In this document: piece by piece, positions 60,154 through 64,000 of the stretch | How positions within the stretch are numbered: the stretch's first letter is position 1 | Layout: every line of letters starts with the position of its first letter | Program-made: the position numbers and the translations under genes | Notes under the pieces: model-generated | Told to the model about the DNA's origin: nothing | Databases searched by the model: none | Seen by the model: the letters and a program-made list of their open reading frames with translations, nothing else | NCBI GenBank assembly: GCA_040507035.1 | Contig: JBEVVR010000014.1 | Span: forward strand, 186,001-250,000 | Direction: 5' to 3' | DNA: 64,000 nucleotides | Origin: Thiodiazotropha sp040507035 | GTDB lineage: Bacteria > Pseudomonadota > Gammaproteobacteria > Chromatiales > Chromatiaceae

Positions 60154-61194
60154 TTGTTATCATCAGTCGCATCTGTAATACGTTACAGTCTTGTCTTGCT
60201 GTTATTTGTTTGGACGGGGCTGACACAATCCGCTCCGCAATCTGGCAGATACTACCGTCTGTTGATTCTCGATTCCCAACAAGGAAGTCCCTACAGTGAA
60301 GTCCGTCATTCAATGTTGGACTACCTGAATCAATACGGATATGTCGAGGGTAAAAACCTAGAGCTGGTTTTACACACCGCAGGTAACGATACCGAGAAGG
60401 CAGAAGCAATCCTGCATTCGCAAGTTGCCACAGGCTTTGATGTGTATTACATGGGCGGCACAGTAGCCACCGTTGCCGCCAAACAGGTTCTTTACGGAAA
60501 AAAAGAGCCAGTGGTTTTTGCCTCACCGACCGATCCGGTGGGTATCGGCGTCATCGATGCATTCAATTTGACACCGAAAAGCAATTTTACCGGGGTCAGT
60601 TATCCAGTGCCGGTCAAATCAAGATTCCGTTTTATTCGGGAATTGATGCCGCATGTGAAGCGCATAGGGTTGATCTATGCCGACATGCCACAATCCCATA
60701 GCTACAATTCCTGGATCAAGGATATGTTAGAAAAAGATCCCTATTTCAAGGACCTGCAAGTAGTGTTTCGCAAAGTGCCGCTGATCAAGGGTGAGGATGG
60801 TGACAAACGCATGGCCGAGATGGCGGTACCGCTGATAAAAGAGCTGGATGCAAAAGTAGACCTGTTTATAAAGCCCAACGATCAGTTGGGTGCACGGCGG
60901 CATTTTGCGGAAATGGTCTATGCGCATGCAACCAAGCCACTGATTGGTATTGTCAAGAACGATGTGATGCAAGATTGGGGAGCAATGGCAGTTGTCTATC
61001 CCTCACATCGCAGTATAGGACGACAGGTGGCTGATATGGTGCGTGATCTATTCGAGGGTAAACCGATAAAGGAGATTACTCCTCAATGGCCGGCACGGTT
61101 TGGTTATGCATTGGATATAACCAAGGCAATGCAATTCGGCGTTATGATTCCAGTCGGTTTATTGCAATTGGCTGGAGAAAATATACGGATATGA
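60154..61194 (+). CDS. ABC-type periplasmic substrate-binding protein
   Basis: This 346-aa protein has a signal peptide (IRYSLVLLLFVWTGLTQSA) and the ABC_sub_bind fold (RYYRLLILDSQQGSPYSEVR, VVFASPTDPVGIGVIDAF, PLIGIVKNDVMQDWGAMAVV). The TTG at 60154 follows GGAGG at 60144-60148 and gives a proper signal peptide. No permease or ATPase gene is nearby; the next gene, 35 bases later, encodes a c-di-GMP enzyme, so it likely acts as a sensory partner. The ligand is unknown. Confidence 0.82.
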   Translation: MLSSVASVIRYSLVLLLFVWTGLTQSAPQSGRYYRLLILDSQQGSPYSEVRHSMLDYLNQYGYVEGKNLELVLHTAGNDTEKAEAILHSQVATGFDVYYMGGTVATVAAKQVLYGKKEPVVFASPTDPVGIGVIDAFNLTPKSNFTGVSYPVPVKSRFRFIRELMPHVKRIGLIYADMPQSHSYNSWIKDMLEKDPYFKDLQVVFRKVPLIKGEDGDKRMAEMAVPLIKELDAKVDLFIKPNDQLGARRHFAEMVYAHATKPLIGIVKNDVMQDWGAMAVVYPSHRSIGRQVADMVRDLFEGKPIKEITPQWPARFGYALDITKAMQFGVMIPVGLLQLAGENIRI

Positions 61195-61229
61195 AATTCC
61201 GGTGGTGCGGATTCTTGGGGCTTTAGTTG

Positions 61230-64000
61230 ATGAAACTTAACGGCAAAATACTATTGGTTACTATGAGTACCCTTGCCGTGTTATTGCTTGTCAGCTCTGT
61301 GGTAAACGTAATGAATTTCCGTTCCAATTATACCGATGCCCTGCTGACCGGTAGTTTTGGTATTGGCCATAGTATCGAAAGTATACTGAATGAACTCTTG
61401 GGTTTGGGATTGCCACTTGAGTCACTTTCAGGGATGGATAGAAAACTTGAGGAAGTTGCCAATAAAAATCCACATATTAAGTATGCCGGTGTGACTGACT
61501 TGACAGGCATGGTTTTGTTTCACAGCAATATCTCAGAGATTGGAGCGACATATCAAGATCCGGTAACAAAAAATACCCTGACAACCAACGAACCCCTATG
61601 GCAGATCTATCATAGGTTCGATGGAATGAGCTTTTATGATGTAGCCATACCAGTGGTTCACGATAAGCAAACAGTAGGCGTGGTCCGGCTTGGTTTCTCT
61701 ACTGAAGAGATAGAACAAAAGGTAATGCAGGCAATCAGGCAGATCCTGATCAATTTTCTGTTTACTTTTGCTTTAATCGCATTAATTCTTAACTTTTTTC
61801 TGCGCAAAAAGCTTATCGAGCCGGTAAAGCAGCTCTCGGTATATGCGGAGTCCATTGCCAACGGCCGGTTCGAAACACCGGTAAAGATTGGCAGTTTGGA
61901 TGAGATCGGTACTCTATCCAGTGCTTTGCAAGAGATGGGAAGTACGATAAATGCCCAAATTGATACGCTGAGGCGTTCAGGGATCGAGCTGGAAGAGAAA
62001 ATCGAGGCACGCACTCGGCAGCTCGCAAGTACAAATGAGACATTACAGGCCAGTAACAATAATCTAATGTTTGCCCTGGAACGGGAGAAGAAGCTTTCCG
62101 ATGCGTTACGTTTCAGTGAGGAGCGTTTCAGGCTGCTTTTCGAGGCGAACAAGGCGGTAATGCTCACCGTCGATCCTGAAACAGGTTCCATACTTTCGGC
62201 AAATAGGGCGGCAGCTGAGTATTACGGCTATTCAATGAGCCAGTTATTGCATATGCATATCAATGACATCAATACTCTCTCTGAGGAAGAACTCGCTATT
62301 GAAATGGAGAAGGCAAAAAAAGAGGAGCGCAACCATTTTATATTTCGCCATACCCTGGCATCAGGTGAGGTCAGAGATGTAGAAGTACACTCCGGTCCGT
62401 TTATCTGGGACGGTAAACAGGTTCTCTACTCTATCATCCACGATATTACAGATAGAAAAAAAGCGGAAGCGGAGCTTGAGCAAATAGCGAACTATGATCC
62501 GTTGACAGGTTTACCGAATCGGCGCCTTAAAACGGATAGATTACGCCAAGCTATTGCTCACAGTAAACGAAACAATACAAGCGTTGGTGTCTGTTACATG
62601 GATCTCGATGGCTTTAAACCAATCAACGATCGCTTCGGTCATGAGTCCGGGGACAGGATCCTGATAGAAATCGCGAAAAGATTGCAAACGGTTTTACGAG
62701 AGGAAGATACAGTATCACGGATAGGTGGGGATGAATTCGTATTGATACTGACGAATCTGGCAAGTCTGAATGAGTGTATACTCATTCTGGATAGGCTATT
62801 AGAGGCCATAATTGAGCCAATACATCTTGACGATACTTCCCTGGTTGTGAGTGCCAGCATTGGAATCACTCTCTATCCTGAGGATGACGGGGATGCCGAT
62901 ATACTATTGCGCCACGCAGACCAGGCCATGTATTGGGCAAAAGAGGCGGGGAAGAACTGCTATCATCTATTTGACCCTCAGCATGATAAACAGATTAAGG
63001 CTAATCGCGAACACTTCGAGTTACTTAAAAGTGCGTTGACAAACGACCAATTTACTCTCTACTTTCAACCGAAGGTTGATATGTATAGCTGCGATGTCAT
63101 TGGTGTCGAGGCTCTGATTCGTTGGCAACATCCGGAATCAGGAATCACTTCGCCGGGTGAATTTCTCTCCCTGTTAACGAAAACCGATTTAGAGATTGAA
63201 TTGGGACAATGGGTTCTCGATCATGCATTGCAGCAGCTTCGTCAATGGCAAAGGCGGGGGCTTTATCTTCCGGTCAGTGTGAACATTAGCGCACATCATT
63301 TACAGCATCCCGGATTCATCGAGTATTTAAGGGAGCTGTTTACCAAATATAGTGAAGTTACACCTGATATGCTGGAATTGGAAATACTCGAAACGGCATC
63401 AATCGAGGATACCAATGTCATCTACCACGCGCTGACCGATTGCCGGGAGATGGGCATAAAGATCTCATTGGATGATTTCGGTACCGGTTACTCATCCCTT
63501 GCCTATTTTCATCGTCTTCCGGTCGATATACTCAAGATTGATCAGAATTTTGTCCAGGATATGCTGGATGACCCCCAGGATTTGACCATTGTGGACAGTG
63601 TGGTCCGCCTCGCTCATGCATTCCAGCATCCTGTCATCGCCGAGGGCGTCGAATCCATGGAACACGCCTCTGCGCTTTTACAATTGGGCTGCCGGTTAGG
63701 ACAGGGATATGGTATAGCCAGGCCGATGCCTGCCGATGGAGTACCGCAGTGGTTGAAGCAATGGCAAGCTAACCAGTTGTGGCGAGGCCTGAAAGACAGA
63801 GTAACGAAGAGTCACCATATTGATATAAAAGTTGCGCTTTCGAGTCATCGAAGATGGGTGGAAAATCTTGTAGGATACGTCACCCAGGAAAAGGAGTTTG
63901 TCCACGGATTTCTCGACAGCAAACACTGTAACTTCAACTACTGGTTCAACGGTATTGGCTTTATACAATATGGAAACTTGCCACAATATAGTGAAATCAA
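61230..64000 (+). CDS. HAMP-PAS-GGDEF-EAL protein with C-terminal CZB-like domain, 3' truncated by window edge
   Basis: The frame opens with ATG at 61230 and has no stop before the window ends. It has an N-terminal membrane helix (ILLVTMSTLAVLLLVSSVVN), a periplasmic region to about residue 165, a second helix (LINFLFTFALIALILNFFL), HAMP, a coiled coil, PAS (about 300-410), GGDEF (NYDPLTGLPNRRLKTDRL, RIGGDEFVLIL) and EAL (GVEALIRWQHPESG, LELEILETAS, LDDFGTGYSSLAYF, VIAEGVES). The tail has SHRRWVENL and DSKHCNFNYWFNG, the His and Cys pattern of a zinc-binding CZB domain. All main EAL catalytic residues appear present. Confidence 0.9.
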   Translation, partial: MKLNGKILLVTMSTLAVLLLVSSVVNVMNFRSNYTDALLTGSFGIGHSIESILNELLGLGLPLESLSGMDRKLEEVANKNPHIKYAGVTDLTGMVLFHSNISEIGATYQDPVTKNTLTTNEPLWQIYHRFDGMSFYDVAIPVVHDKQTVGVVRLGFSTEEIEQKVMQAIRQILINFLFTFALIALILNFFLRKKLIEPVKQLSVYAESIANGRFETPVKIGSLDEIGTLSSALQEMGSTINAQIDTLRRSGIELEEKIEARTRQLASTNETLQASNNNLMFALEREKKLSDALRFSEERFRLLFEANKAVMLTVDPETGSILSANRAAAEYYGYSMSQLLHMHINDINTLSEEELAIEMEKAKKEERNHFIFRHTLASGEVRDVEVHSGPFIWDGKQVLYSIIHDITDRKKAEAELEQIANYDPLTGLPNRRLKTDRLRQAIAHSKRNNTSVGVCYMDLDGFKPINDRFGHESGDRILIEIAKRLQTVLREEDTVSRIGGDEFVLILTNLASLNECILILDRLLEAIIEPIHLDDTSLVVSASIGITLYPEDDGDADILLRHADQAMYWAKEAGKNCYHLFDPQHDKQIKANREHFELLKSALTNDQFTLYFQPKVDMYSCDVIGVEALIRWQHPESGITSPGEFLSLLTKTDLEIELGQWVLDHALQQLRQWQRRGLYLPVSVNISAHHLQHPGFIEYLRELFTKYSEVTPDMLELEILETASIEDTNVIYHALTDCREMGIKISLDDFGTGYSSLAYFHRLPVDILKIDQNFVQDMLDDPQDLTIVDSVVRLAHAFQHPVIAEGVESMEHASALLQLGCRLGQGYGIARPMPADGVPQWLKQWQANQLWRGLKDRVTKSHHIDIKVALSSHRRWVENLVGYVTQEKEFVHGFLDSKHCNFNYWFNGIGFIQYGNLPQYSEI

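Overview
The window looks like a chromosomal segment of a nitrogen-fixing gammaproteobacterium, most like the sulfur-oxidising Chromatiales or lucinid-symbiont group (Candidatus Thiodiazotropha type). That placement is an inference from the Azotobacter-like nif gene order, the rseC/nif combination and the density of c-di-GMP genes. No rRNA, phage or CRISPR is present. There is one tRNA, an Asp tRNA near 46.5 kb.

Region by region: 0-1.7 kb is the 3' part of a GH13 glycogen-debranching-type gene. 1.8-9.5 kb is a nif block: an unrecognised protein with its own NifA/sigma-54 promoter, then nifE, nifN, nifX, an rseC-like gene, the DUF269 NifX-associated gene, a CCE_0567-type small protein, fdxB, a thioredoxin-like 2Fe-2S ferredoxin, and four unrecognised small genes, two of which are paralogues. 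9.6-11.2 kb holds a ribbon-helix-helix pair, repeats, a gamma-glutamylcyclotransferase-like gene and a short NifZ-family gene. 11.2-13.9 kb is iscA-nif, nifU, nifS behind a UAS and sigma-54 promoter.

13.9-27.4 kb is about 14 kb of non-nif cargo: a secreted protein, YbaK deacylase, subtilisin, beta-propeller protein, alpha-carbonic anhydrase plus chemoreceptor, CPBP protease, several AT-rich orphan genes, an Imm22-like gene, an EthD remnant and a YefM-YoeB toxin-antitoxin pair. At 27.7-33.3 kb the nif genes resume as nifV, cysE, a helical-repeat gene, nifW, nifZ, nifM and clpX, again behind a UAS and the same sigma-54 core. In Azotobacter vinelandii nifUSV-cysE1-nifWZM-clpX2 is contiguous, so the cargo appears to split an ancestral unit.

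33.5-39.1 kb carries an RpfC-like hybrid kinase convergent with an rpfG-like HD-GYP gene and a second RpfC-shaped protein that lacks a kinase core. 39.6-46.1 kb has a P-loop protein, metA, and a DUF1501/DUF1800 pair. 46.5-59.7 kb is mostly housekeeping and signalling: tRNA-Asp, an inositol-monophosphatase-family enzyme, GGDEF-EAL, PiT phosphate transporter, DUF2959 lipoprotein, EamA transporter, dGTPase, CHASE-GGDEF and a Cpx-like histidine kinase/regulator/CpxP set. The right end has an ABC-type substrate-binding protein followed by a HAMP-PAS-GGDEF-EAL protein with a C-terminal CZB-like segment that runs off the window.

Functionally the nif genes cover cofactor scaffold and delivery (NifEN, NifX, DUF269), Fe-S supply (IscA-nif, NifU, NifS, CysE), homocitrate (NifV), component maturation (NifW, NifZ, NifM), electron carriers (FdxB, 2Fe-2S Fd) and turnover (ClpX). 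The structural genes nifHDK, nifB and nifA are not in the window.
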